Assembly: GCA_014801865.1 (NCBI GenBank)
Contig: JAAVDH010000044.1
Location: 1 to 64,000 of the forward strand
Reading direction: 5' to 3'
DNA: 64,000 nt
Source of the DNA: Bacteroides sp.
Lineage (GTDB): Bacteria; Bacteroidota; Bacteroidia; Bacteroidales; Muribaculaceae
Below, piece after piece: positions 28,588 to 37,609 of this stretch. The notes under the pieces were generated by a model. It ran no database searches and was not told the origin of the DNA. It worked only from the letters and a program-made list of their open reading frames with translations. The position numbers and the translations under genes were made by a program. Every line of letters begins with the position of its first letter. The first letter of the stretch is position 1.

Positions 28588-31500
28588 TTACATCGCGGGA
28601 GAGGATTGTGACCCGGAATCTGAGCGGAAATCAGGTTTGGCCACAACGCCGGTGCGTGTGCGGCCATTGATACCGATAGGCAGAGCGCGCTCAAACCGCA
28701 CCACTCTTACCCGCTCGGACTCATACTCAGCCGGGAGACGGTCAAGATACTCATAGTCAAAGAGTCCACCACCCTCAGCATAGGGATCGACAGTAAAGTA
28801 GCCCACACCGAAGGAAGTAAGATTCTGGAAGAAGTGAGTGCCCTGACTCGGCTCAATACGATATCCTTTAAGAGCGCACTCCACGATGAGTCTCGCCGAT
28901 GAAATCTGAGGCCACCGCACGGGAATACCCAGTGCCGTGTCGCTTGATCCCCAGCGTCCGGGGCCTATAAGAATATAGCCCTCCCCGTTGGCTGTAAAGT
29001 TACGATTTATTTTCTCAATTTCCTGAGCGAGAGCCGAATTATTTGTAGAATCGAAAGTTTCGGGACGTACATATACCACACACTTCACATTCTCGGGCAT
29101 ACCATTGCCCAACGCGGCATTGCTGCGGAGTATCAAGTCGCTGTCAGGCAGCCCGAGCAGAGTGCTATCCACGGTCTCCTTCCTGTCGACGATAGGACGT
29201 ATCTGGAGCCAGTACATCTTGCCCGGATGAGTGCGGTCGGCATCAATAACTCCGGCGAACTCCACTTCTACAGGTCGCGCCATTTCATGCTGTCCGGTGG
29301 TGAGCATGAAGTCAACGGCCTTAGCCAGAGGGAATGCGTCATGACGCAGGATATTATTGAACGTCACCACCCGACGGCCGTCGCCCATGTCATTGTCGGT
29401 CAGGATACCATTGCGGAAGTCAAAGGTAGACACCATATAGCGCAACGCACCGGTGCCCGCCATATCCTGTATGAGCGGCTTCTTGAGGTTGAAACTATCA
29501 TCAACCTGAAACGGGGGCAGTTCTTCGTAACGCCCGGAGGTCTCCTTACCTACACCAAGGGCATAGAAGCGCGTCTGGGTGTCGCGCAGAGCGAGTTTAA
29601 GCTCAGAGGTCTGGAGCACATTGGCCGGATGACGCGGCGAGAAACGCAGCGCCAGGCCACCATCAACAATATATTTACCCAGTCCTACGGCCACTTCCGC
29701 AACACCTTCTTCGGGCCTTTCGCGCCCTACGGGATAGTAATTGAGCGAGCGACCCACACCGGAGAATGAGGGGAAATACAGGTCATTGACCTCACGGCCA
29801 ACTACCTCCTGAATTATCACGGCCATCTTCTCCTGGTCGATAACATTGCTCGTAGCGGTCATGTAAGCCTTGGAATCGCGATAGAATACCGAGGCATACA
29901 CCCCCTTGATGGCATCAGTAAGGCGGTGTAACATCACTTCTCGGTCATCAAGGCGAGGTATCATATAGGTAGAATATATACCTGCAAACGGCTGATAGTG
30001 GGAGTCTTCGAGCAGGCTGGAGCTACGGATAGCCAACGGACAGTCCACGACCTCGAATAGCGCCATGAAGTCCTCCTTGACGCGGGTGGGGAGCTTAGCC
30101 TTAAGGAAACCTTCGAGAATAATAGAGTCGGGAGCATCGCTCAGGGCCAAGGGGTAGAGCCCGTTGGTGCGCATAAATTCGTCGAAGATATCGGTGCAGA
30201 GCACCACTGTACGGGGTATGGAAATGGATATACCCTCGAAATTGTCGCACTCGGGATGGTTCTTGATGATATGGTCAATGAAGGCAAGGCCGCGTCCCTT
30301 ACCGCCCATAGAGCCCTCGCCTATACGGGCAAAGTTGGAGTAATGGTCGAAACGGTCCTTGCGGAACACGGCCACCACTCCCCTATTTTTCATTCTGCGG
30401 TACTTGACTATCAGGTCAAAGAACAAGCGGCGCACTTCAGGAGCCTTACGTATATCCCTGAAGCGATGTTGCCTGATGGCATTGGCCAGCGGGAAGAGCT
30501 GACGGGAGTAGAGCCAACGTGAGATATCGTTGTTGCGCGCATAATGCAGCAACGCCTCCGACGGTATGTCAAACATGCGATACTGCATGTCCTTAAGGTC
30601 ATGGAGCCTCATTATCTCCTGGCCTGTAGAGGGGTCGCGGAGCACGAAGTCGCCGAAACGAAACTGATTGCATATTGCATCGGCCAAGTCGACGGGCAAC
30701 TTCTTGGAATTCTTGTCAAGGAAGACACATCCGAGTTCGCCTACCGGTCCGGCATTCTCCACGTCGGACGACTCAATGATGATGGGTAGCGTGGGGTCCT
30801 TATGACGCAGATACTCGGCGAGGCGCAGTCCGGCCTTGGAGTCCTTGACTCCTCCGCGATGGAAGGAGACATCGCTGATGACACCCAGCATATTGTGGCC
30901 ATAACGCTCATAGAGCTGCATGGCTTCTTCGTAGTCGCGGGCAAGCATCACCTTGGGGCGTCCGCGCATGCGCAGCATCTGTTCATGCTCGTTGAGGGCT
31001 TCGGTGGCCGACTCCATCGACTGCCTGAGCAGTGTGCGGTAGATATGTGGGAGAACTGAGGAATAGAATCTCACGGAGTCTTCCACTACCATTATCATCT
31101 GTACCCCCACGGTGTTGATATCATTTTCGGCATTGAGCTTGTCTTCAAGCAACTTGATGATACCGAGCATCAGATCCATATTGCCCAGCCAGGAGAATAC
31201 GTAGTCGATACCGGTGAGGTCGGCGCTGGCCAATCTTCGCGACACTTCCTTGGAGAAGGGGGTGAGCACCACTATGGGTAAGCGGGGACGGATGGCCTTG
31301 ATACGGCGTGCTCCCGAGAATGTCTCACCGAGATCTACACCGGGCATCATCACCACCAGGTTGAAGTCTTTCTGCTTTATGGCTTCGATAGCCTCGTCGG
31401 GGGATGTCACCTTGGTCACGCGGGGAGGCGAACTTAGGTTGAGGGCCACGTACTCGAAGTATAATTGCTCCTCAATACGTCCGTCCTCCTCGAGCATGAA

Positions 31501-31608
31501 GGCATCGTAGGGTGAGGCCACAAGCAACACATTGAATATACGCTGCTGCATGAGATTCTGAAAGGCAGTGTCCTTAAGGTACATCTGGCTCAGTGCTTCT
31601 TCATTCAT
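28588..31608 (-). CDS. PEP/pyruvate-binding domain protein fused to N-terminal receiver-like domains
   Basis: 1006 aa; N-term FNVLLVASPYDAFMLEEDGRIEE and VQMIMVVEDSVRFYSS receiver-like segments; C-term GEGSMGGKGRGLAFID, LAIRSSSLLEDSHYQPFAGIYSTY, EVEFAGVID, ILIGPGRWGSSD. Confidence 0.85.
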   Translation of the reverse strand: MNEEALSQMYLKDTAFQNLMQQRIFNVLLVASPYDAFMLEEDGRIEEQLYFEYVALNLSSPPRVTKVTSPDEAIEAIKQKDFNLVVMMPGVDLGETFSGARRIKAIRPRLPIVVLTPFSKEVSRRLASADLTGIDYVFSWLGNMDLMLGIIKLLEDKLNAENDINTVGVQMIMVVEDSVRFYSSVLPHIYRTLLRQSMESATEALNEHEQMLRMRGRPKVMLARDYEEAMQLYERYGHNMLGVISDVSFHRGGVKDSKAGLRLAEYLRHKDPTLPIIIESSDVENAGPVGELGCVFLDKNSKKLPVDLADAICNQFRFGDFVLRDPSTGQEIMRLHDLKDMQYRMFDIPSEALLHYARNNDISRWLYSRQLFPLANAIRQHRFRDIRKAPEVRRLFFDLIVKYRRMKNRGVVAVFRKDRFDHYSNFARIGEGSMGGKGRGLAFIDHIIKNHPECDNFEGISISIPRTVVLCTDIFDEFMRTNGLYPLALSDAPDSIILEGFLKAKLPTRVKEDFMALFEVVDCPLAIRSSSLLEDSHYQPFAGIYSTYMIPRLDDREVMLHRLTDAIKGVYASVFYRDSKAYMTATSNVIDQEKMAVIIQEVVGREVNDLYFPSFSGVGRSLNYYPVGRERPEEGVAEVAVGLGKYIVDGGLALRFSPRHPANVLQTSELKLALRDTQTRFYALGVGKETSGRYEELPPFQVDDSFNLKKPLIQDMAGTGALRYMVSTFDFRNGILTDNDMGDGRRVVTFNNILRHDAFPLAKAVDFMLTTGQHEMARPVEVEFAGVIDADRTHPGKMYWLQIRPIVDRKETVDSTLLGLPDSDLILRSNAALGNGMPENVKCVVYVRPETFDSTNNSALAQEIEKINRNFTANGEGYILIGPGRWGSSDTALGIPVRWPQISSARLIVECALKGYRIEPSQGTHFFQNLTSFGVGYFTVDPYAEGGGLFDYEYLDRLPAEYESERVRVVRFERALPIGINGRTRTGVVAKPDFRSDSGSQSSPAM

Positions 31609-31614
31609 AGGAAC

Positions 31615-31659
31615 GGGACAATTGGAACGATTGGAGCAATTGGAGTAACCGGAGAGGTG
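31615..31659. repeat. Degenerate 9-bp tandem repeat (gggacaatt/ggaacgatt/ggagcaatt/ggagtaacc/ggagaggtg)
   Basis: Direct reading of five consecutive 9-mers between bioD and the PEP/pyruvate-binding gene. Confidence 0.7.
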
Positions 31660-31680
31660 GGGAGTAAAGCGATGAGGGGG

Positions 31681-32319
31681 TCAGAGGACAGGGACGAGGA
31701 GGAATTCAGCCTCGGGGAAGTGGCGGCGTACGTAGCGCTCTACGAATCCGCGTGTATCAGCATCAATCAGGGCGTCGGTGCCGTCATAGAAGGTATTGTA
31801 CATCACGCTGTGAAGCCGGAGGCCATGGCGCTTCACGGCTTCGAAGGTGAGGAGGGTGTGATTAATGGATCCGAGGCGGCTGTTGGTGACTACCGCTACA
31901 GGTAAATCGCGCGAGGCTATGTAGTCGATGGTAAGGAAATCGTCGGTAACGGGGGCCATGATACCTCCGGCACCTTCGATGAGCACTACATCAAATTCTG
32001 CGGCAAGGCGCTCCGTAGCCTCGTCAATGAGGCGAAGATCTATGTCGCGGCCATCAAGGCGGGCGGCCAACTGGGCGGAGGCGGGATGGGTGAAGATTAT
32101 AGGGGCGGTAACATGGGCTTTGTCAACTTCCATGAGGGGTATGCCCATAAGGCGACGGTGCGCTTCGATGTCTTCTGACATGTCGATGTTGCCGGTCTGA
32201 ATGAACTTCTGTGTAGCTACACTAAGGCCACGGTCCATGAGGATACGGGCATACCATCCGGCGGCATACGTCTTTCCGGCATCGGTATCGATGCCTGTGA
32301 TAAATATTTTTTGTGACAC
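31681..32319 (-). CDS. bioD: Dethiobiotin synthase
   Basis: 212 aa, GTG start; FITGIDTDAGKTYAAGW, QKFIQTG, VLIEGAGGIMAPV. Confidence 0.95.
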   Translation of the reverse strand: MSQKIFITGIDTDAGKTYAAGWYARILMDRGLSVATQKFIQTGNIDMSEDIEAHRRLMGIPLMEVDKAHVTAPIIFTHPASAQLAARLDGRDIDLRLIDEATERLAAEFDVVLIEGAGGIMAPVTDDFLTIDYIASRDLPVAVVTNSRLGSINHTLLTFEAVKRHGLRLHSVMYNTFYDGTDALIDADTRGFVERYVRRHFPEAEFLLVPVL

Positions 32320-32379
32320 GATTTATCGGGAATAATCGAGATTTATCAAGAATTAACGGGATTTAGCGGGAATGGGGGG
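32320..32379. repeat. Three degenerate 20-bp tandem repeats between lgt and bioD
   Basis: gatttatcgggaataatcga / gatttatcaagaattaacgg / gatttagcgggaatgggggg. Confidence 0.7.
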
Positions 32380-33229
32380 TGCGCGATTGGAGTTCTTCAG
32401 CGAACTTACCGGGATAGTCTATGTGGACTTTAGGTCGGGTCATGGCGTAGAGCACAAAGAAGATGCCAATAGCTATGAAGGGGAGGCTCAGCTGTTGCCC
32501 GATGTTGATAGACATGGTGGCTTCGCGGGCTACCTGGTCGTTCTTGATAAACTCAATGAGGAATCGCGAGCCGAAGAGCCATATCAGGAATACTCCGAAT
32601 ATGAGGCCGGGGCGTTCTCCGGCATTTTTCTTCCAGTACATCCACATAAGGAGAGCGAATAGTGCGAAGTAGCAGAGCGCTTCGTATATCTGGGTGGGGT
32701 GGCAGGCCTGGCCTTCGTAGAGCATGTGCCACTCGCGGGAACGCACGAACATGAATCCCCAGGGGAGATCGGTAGCGTGGCCGAATATCTCGGAGTTCAT
32801 CAGATTGCCTATACGTATGAGGCCTCCGACAAGGGCTATGGGTATCACGAGGCGGTCAAATGTCCAGAGGGGATTGCGCCGTGTGGTGAATATGGAGTAG
32901 AGTATGACGGCGAGGATGATGGCTATGGTACCACCGTGGCTCGCAAGTCCTCCTTCCCAAATCTTCACGATGTCGAGGGGGTGCTGACTATAGTATTCCC
33001 ATTCGTAGAAAAAGACATGTCCGAGTCGGGCACCTATGATAGTGGCACAGGCTACCCAGATGAGCAGTATACCTACCCATCGTTCGGGTGCTCCTTCGCG
33101 CTTGTACATGCGGCTCAGTATTTCGTAGCCCACCATGAAACCTATGGCAAACATCAGGCCGTACCATCGTATATTTACCGGCCATGTCAAGAGGTCGGGA
33201 CTCACATTCCAAACTACGTAATTAAGCAT
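32363..33229 (-). CDS. lgt: Prolipoprotein diacylglyceryl transferase
   Basis: 288 aa; IRWYGLMFAIGFMVGY, GGLASHGGTIAII, RIGNLMNSEIFGHAT, HPTQIYEAL, GSRFLIEFIKNDQ. Confidence 0.97.
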   Translation of the reverse strand: MLNYVVWNVSPDLLTWPVNIRWYGLMFAIGFMVGYEILSRMYKREGAPERWVGILLIWVACATIIGARLGHVFFYEWEYYSQHPLDIVKIWEGGLASHGGTIAIILAVILYSIFTTRRNPLWTFDRLVIPIALVGGLIRIGNLMNSEIFGHATDLPWGFMFVRSREWHMLYEGQACHPTQIYEALCYFALFALLMWMYWKKNAGERPGLIFGVFLIWLFGSRFLIEFIKNDQVAREATMSINIGQQLSLPFIAIGIFFVLYAMTRPKVHIDYPGKFAEELQSRTPHSR

Positions 33230-33289
33230 AATCGTCGTGACTTTCTATTTACTTTTGTCAATCTACAAAGTTACTAACTTTTTTCATTA

Positions 33290-33333
33290 GGGCATAAGAA
33301 AAAGGCCGCGTGTCATCAACGACACACGACCTT
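33290..33333 (-). terminator. Rho-independent terminator for the 33408-36161 gene
   Basis: Minus strand aaggtcgtgtgtc gttgat gacacgcggcctttttctt; the two non-Watson-Crick positions are G-U only in the minus-strand RNA. Confidence 0.85.
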
Positions 33334-33407
33334 CAGTGGATGATTTATGAATAGTTACACTATTAGTGCAATATTTATTACGAGTATTTATTACGTCGGG
33401 GATGATA

Positions 33408-36161
33408 TTACTTCATGATGCCGGCCTTGATAGTCTCAGTGGCACCGTCAGCATAGATGATGTTGACAACATATACGCCTGAGGTGAGGTTGCCGAGGCT
33501 TACTACAGAGCAGTATTCGTTGACAGCCTTGCGGTCTACGAGGGCACCTGTAAGGTCATATACATTGACGGCTTCGATGAGAGCTGCGCTCTCGAGTACC
33601 AGGTCGTTGCCTACCATCTTGACGTTTACACGGGTAGCGTCAATGGTGTTGATGGCATTGAGGATACCGTTGGTCATGTATACAGGGATGGTATATTCGG
33701 GGCTGAGGAGGTCGTTGGACGAAAGCACGATAGCAGCTTCGTAGAAGGCGGTCTCGAGCTTAGAGGCATCAAGAGTAGCCTTGACGTCAACGAATCCACC
33801 GGGTTCTACGGTGAAGTCCTTCTTGTCGAGGTTGATCCATGAAATTTCGGGGGTTCTCTCACCGGTGAGGTTGATACGCACGCAGAGGTTGTGCTTCTGA
33901 CCGAGGTCGGTGAGTGACCACCATCCGTTGCCGCCTACGTTGATCATGTCGCCGTAGCCCTGAACGGCTGTCGAACCGTCGATACCGATGTAGTATTTGC
34001 CAGACTCCATGCCGTTGATACGAACACCGAACCACATGTCATCACCTGTGATTTCGAGGGTCTTGTCAAGAACGATGTGGTTCATGCTATCAGCCTTGGG
34101 GGTGAATGACTGCTGATAGAGCAGTGCGCCTGAAGCATCCTGGCTATAGGGGCCGTAGATTTCGATAGCTGCACTTTCGGGGGCTTCAGCGATGAATACA
34201 TCAATGCTGGCTACCTTCATACCCTTAACACTGCGAAGCACATCGGCGGGATAGTAGTGACCGAATACGGCAGATGAGTAGTTGCCTACGCTAATAGCGC
34301 TCTCAAAGCCGGTGTCCATACGGAGGGTGTATTCCCCGTCATCTTCCTTCTTGGCAGAGGGAGCCTTGAACATTACATTGTCATTGTTGACATCCGCTAC
34401 GGGAGCTGCCTGAATCTGAATGTCGGGCATGTCGGCTCTCTTGACATTTGTAGCTTTCTTAAGGGGAAGCATGGGGAGAGAGTAGTCTACTCGGGCGGTT
34501 ACGTTGAGGTCATCGCCACCATCGTTACCTACAGAAATAAGGAAGTCCTTAATGGGATCTTCTCCGTTGGTGTGGTGGTCGATTTCAGCGAGCTCGGGCT
34601 TGATGATAGGATCGTCGTCATGGAGCACTACATTGAGGGTATAGTCCTCTGTCTCACCGGCCTGATAGGTACCGCAGGCACCGAATTTGGTGGTGTATGA
34701 CATCACGATACGCATAACGTGGGGACCGGCCTTAAGACCTGACACGGCGGGGATAGAGATATTGAACTTACCGAGAGCGTTAAGACCGTAAGACTCACCT
34801 GCATCATCAAATACACCATTGTCGTTCCAGTCAACCCATACGGCGATATTGTATTCGTCGCCGGGCTCTACGGTCAGGGGCAGAGTCTCGCCGGGAGCGA
34901 TATCGGTAGAGATATGGGTATAGTCGGTGTAACCTGACTGGCTGGCTCCGGAGATGTTGTTAATGTCACCGATGCGCACACGCTTGATAGCGCAGTAGTC
35001 AAGGTAAATCTGAGACTTTGAGTCGCAGATCATACCGTTCTGGGGGTGCATAAGGGTGGTGGTGATTGTATTGGTGCTGATTCCGGCATCACCGGGGGTC
35101 ATGTTCTTCACCATGATCTCATGATAACCGGGAGTTGAGAGGTCGGCACGGGCACGGAAGGTATAGTGACGTATCTCACCTGCGGGAATGCTGATGGGGA
35201 GTGTTTCAAAACCCATGGGGATGCCATCGACATAGAGACCGAGCTGTGCGTCGTTGATGGTCTTGCCGCCTACGTTTTCGATCTCTACCTGTACTTTCTC
35301 GTACTTGTTGGTTGAGGTCTGGCTATCGTTGATGCTCAGGAAGCGGCGGAGCTTAAGAGCCTTACCATCCACGATGAGTTCACCGCTGCCGTGGAAGCAG
35401 TATACCAGGGGGCTACTAACGTTCATCCATCCATAAGACGATGTTTCGGCAATGGCTCTTCCGTCTTCGTCGTCATAGTCGTTGGTTGATGCGTGGGCAC
35501 CTACCAGACCGAACCAGAATTCTTCGTTGTTGTCCATATCAACGGCAGTAATGGAGAACCAACCGTTGTAGAGAGCTACCTCTTCACCGAGGTCGGCATG
35601 GAAGCGGTAGAAGCATGAGAAGGGCTCAAGGTCAAGACGCTCGTATCCCACGGGGAGACGTTCGCCCATGACTTCGACTTCCTTCCAGTATACCTCATCA
35701 CCGGGGAAGCCGTTATTGTCGGTGTAGAATGCGATTTCGACGGTGAGGGGTGCGATGAAGTCGCCCTTTGCATCTACGCAGCTGCTACGCTGACCGTAGT
35801 ATGTGGGGTCGGGGTATCCGTAGTGGGAGAAGTTGCCGTAGAATGTAATACCGTCAACCGTGTACTTACAGTCTTTGAATGACTGGTAGACACGGGTGGT
35901 CATATTGGTACGTGCCTGGTCAGAGCTGCTCACACCGGTGTATGTATCGTGGAGATCGTAGGCACGGTTATGAACTATTCGGTCGGGAGTACATGCCATT
36001 ACGTCAACTACGTCCTGGCTGGCACGCAGAGGTGAGTTTACAGCCTCGACAGTAATTTCTTTCGTAGGCTTTGAGACTGAGACCTCATTACTTGTTGACT
36101 GGCCCCACATGTTGCCGCCCAGGAAGCAACTGATGGCTAAAGTCAAGAGAACTTTTTTCAT
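33408..36161 (-). CDS. Secreted GEVED-domain protein with T9SS-like C-terminal sorting region
   Basis: 917 aa; signal peptide; EYNIAVWVDWNDNGVFDDAGESYGL...GAC-GTYQAGETEDYTL (GEVED); C-term VNVYDLTGALVDRK...LTSGVYVVNIIYADGATETIKAGIMK. Confidence 0.88.
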   Translation of the reverse strand: MKKVLLTLAISCFLGGNMWGQSTSNEVSVSKPTKEITVEAVNSPLRASQDVVDVMACTPDRIVHNRAYDLHDTYTGVSSSDQARTNMTTRVYQSFKDCKYTVDGITFYGNFSHYGYPDPTYYGQRSSCVDAKGDFIAPLTVEIAFYTDNNGFPGDEVYWKEVEVMGERLPVGYERLDLEPFSCFYRFHADLGEEVALYNGWFSITAVDMDNNEEFWFGLVGAHASTNDYDDEDGRAIAETSSYGWMNVSSPLVYCFHGSGELIVDGKALKLRRFLSINDSQTSTNKYEKVQVEIENVGGKTINDAQLGLYVDGIPMGFETLPISIPAGEIRHYTFRARADLSTPGYHEIMVKNMTPGDAGISTNTITTTLMHPQNGMICDSKSQIYLDYCAIKRVRIGDINNISGASQSGYTDYTHISTDIAPGETLPLTVEPGDEYNIAVWVDWNDNGVFDDAGESYGLNALGKFNISIPAVSGLKAGPHVMRIVMSYTTKFGACGTYQAGETEDYTLNVVLHDDDPIIKPELAEIDHHTNGEDPIKDFLISVGNDGGDDLNVTARVDYSLPMLPLKKATNVKRADMPDIQIQAAPVADVNNDNVMFKAPSAKKEDDGEYTLRMDTGFESAISVGNYSSAVFGHYYPADVLRSVKGMKVASIDVFIAEAPESAAIEIYGPYSQDASGALLYQQSFTPKADSMNHIVLDKTLEITGDDMWFGVRINGMESGKYYIGIDGSTAVQGYGDMINVGGNGWWSLTDLGQKHNLCVRINLTGERTPEISWINLDKKDFTVEPGGFVDVKATLDASKLETAFYEAAIVLSSNDLLSPEYTIPVYMTNGILNAINTIDATRVNVKMVGNDLVLESAALIEAVNVYDLTGALVDRKAVNEYCSVVSLGNLTSGVYVVNIIYADGATETIKAGIMK

Positions 36162-36491
36162 TGCAAATAATGATCAATATTGATTTAGTAAAGAAATAAA
36201 TTTAGTTGTGTATAGTGATGAGCGGGGAAAGTATCTTTGCCCCCTATATAATGGTCACAAAAATACATCAAATACCACATAGAGCAATACTTATGTATAT
36301 AATTATAGAATAGTGTTAACATTATTTAACCACGTGCTTTCGGATTTGAATATCAAGTAGCATACGGCGTCGCCAGGAGGGATTGGAGTGTATCAAAATG
36401 ACAGTGATATCCAGAGCGGGAGAATGGCAGTGACAGGTTTTGAGGCATAACGTAAGCATGGTGATATGATATGACATGATATGACACAAGA

Positions 36492-36524
36492 ACGGCCGTG
36501 AGTCAATGTATGACACACGGCCGT
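36492..36524 (-). terminator. Hairpin downstream of prs, probable terminator
   Basis: acggccgtgagtca / tgacacacggccgt, 5-nt loop, one mismatch; weak T tract on the minus strand. Confidence 0.6.
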
Positions 36525-36563
36525 AGAGTATGTGTTACGGATCGCGCTCCGGAGTGCTTTTTT

Positions 36564-37508
36564 TTATTTAAAGATGTAGTTGGTGGAGATGGAGCGGTTG
36601 TTGTGAACGCGTGAGATGGTGTCGGCAATGAGTGAAGCTACGCTGAGCACGGTGGCTTTCTTGCAATCCTTCTTGAAAGGGATTGAGTCGGTGAAAATCA
36701 TCTCGGTGAGAGCGCTGTCATCAACGCGCTGTGAGGCGGGGTCGCTCATGATGGCGTGTGAGGCGAGTGCGCGTACGCTCTTGGCGCCTTTTTCCTTCAT
36801 GAGGTTTGCGGCCTTTGCGATGGTGCCGGCGGTGTCGACCATGTCGTCGATGAGGATTACGTTTTTGCCTTCGACTTCGCCGATTACAGTCATGTTTTCA
36901 ACCACATTGGCTTTGGCGCGCTGTTTGTGGCAGAGTACCAGGGGCACATCAAGGTATTTGGCGTAGGAGTTGGCTCGCTTGGCACCACCTACGTCGGGGG
37001 TTGCGATTACGAGGTCTTCGAGGTTAAGCGACTTGATGTAGGGGATAAACACGGACGATGCGTAGAGATGGTCAACGGGCACATTGAAGAAGCCCTGAAT
37101 CTGGTCGGCATGGAGGTCCATGGTGATGATGCGGTTGACACCGGCAGCGCTGAGGAGGTCGGCCACGAGCTTTGCGGCGATGCTTACGCGGGGCTTGTCC
37201 TTGCGGTCCTGACGTGCCCATCCGAAGTAGGGCATCACGGCTATGATAGAGTGGGCCGAAGCACGCTTGGCGGCGTCTATCATAAGGAGCAGCTCCATAA
37301 GATTGTCGCTGTTGGGGAATGTTGACTGTACGAGATAGACCTCGCAGCCGCGGATGGGTTCCTCAAATGACACTTCAAATTCTCCGTCGGCGAAGTGCTG
37401 GATGTTCATTTTGCCCAGCTCCATGCCGAGATCGCGGCATATAGCCTCGCCCATATAGCGGGAATTGGTGCCTGCGAAAATCTTGATGGGGTGAATTATT
37501 GATTCCAT
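36564..37508 (-). CDS. prs: Ribose-phosphate pyrophosphokinase
   Basis: 314 aa; FAGTNSRYMGEAICRDLG, DLHADQIQGFFNVPVDHLYAS, VILIDDMVDTAGTI. Confidence 0.97.
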   Translation of the reverse strand: MESIIHPIKIFAGTNSRYMGEAICRDLGMELGKMNIQHFADGEFEVSFEEPIRGCEVYLVQSTFPNSDNLMELLLMIDAAKRASAHSIIAVMPYFGWARQDRKDKPRVSIAAKLVADLLSAAGVNRIITMDLHADQIQGFFNVPVDHLYASSVFIPYIKSLNLEDLVIATPDVGGAKRANSYAKYLDVPLVLCHKQRAKANVVENMTVIGEVEGKNVILIDDMVDTAGTIAKAANLMKEKGAKSVRALASHAIMSDPASQRVDDSALTEMIFTDSIPFKKDCKKATVLSVASLIADTISRVHNNRSISTNYIFK

Positions 37509-37578
37509 GACAGGGTATAGTGATAGGATTGTATGATCAGAGATTCACACTGCGGTAGAAGCCGCGTTTATACGGCTG

Positions 37579-37609
37579 CAAAATTAGTGCTTTTATCGGA
37601 GTGGCACAA
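37579..37609 (-). promoter_or_regulatory. Bacteroidetes-type promoter for prs
   Basis: Minus strand ttg-N20-taattttg; overlaps the 3' end of the upstream amylase ORF (37593). Confidence 0.75.

Noticed and set aside
32699-33277. 192-aa plus-strand ORF
   Set aside because: Antisense to lgt, which has all diagnostic motifs.
36540-36560. gcgctccggagtgc followed by a T-run as a plus-strand terminator
   Set aside because: No plus-strand gene precedes it and the loop would be only about 2 nt.
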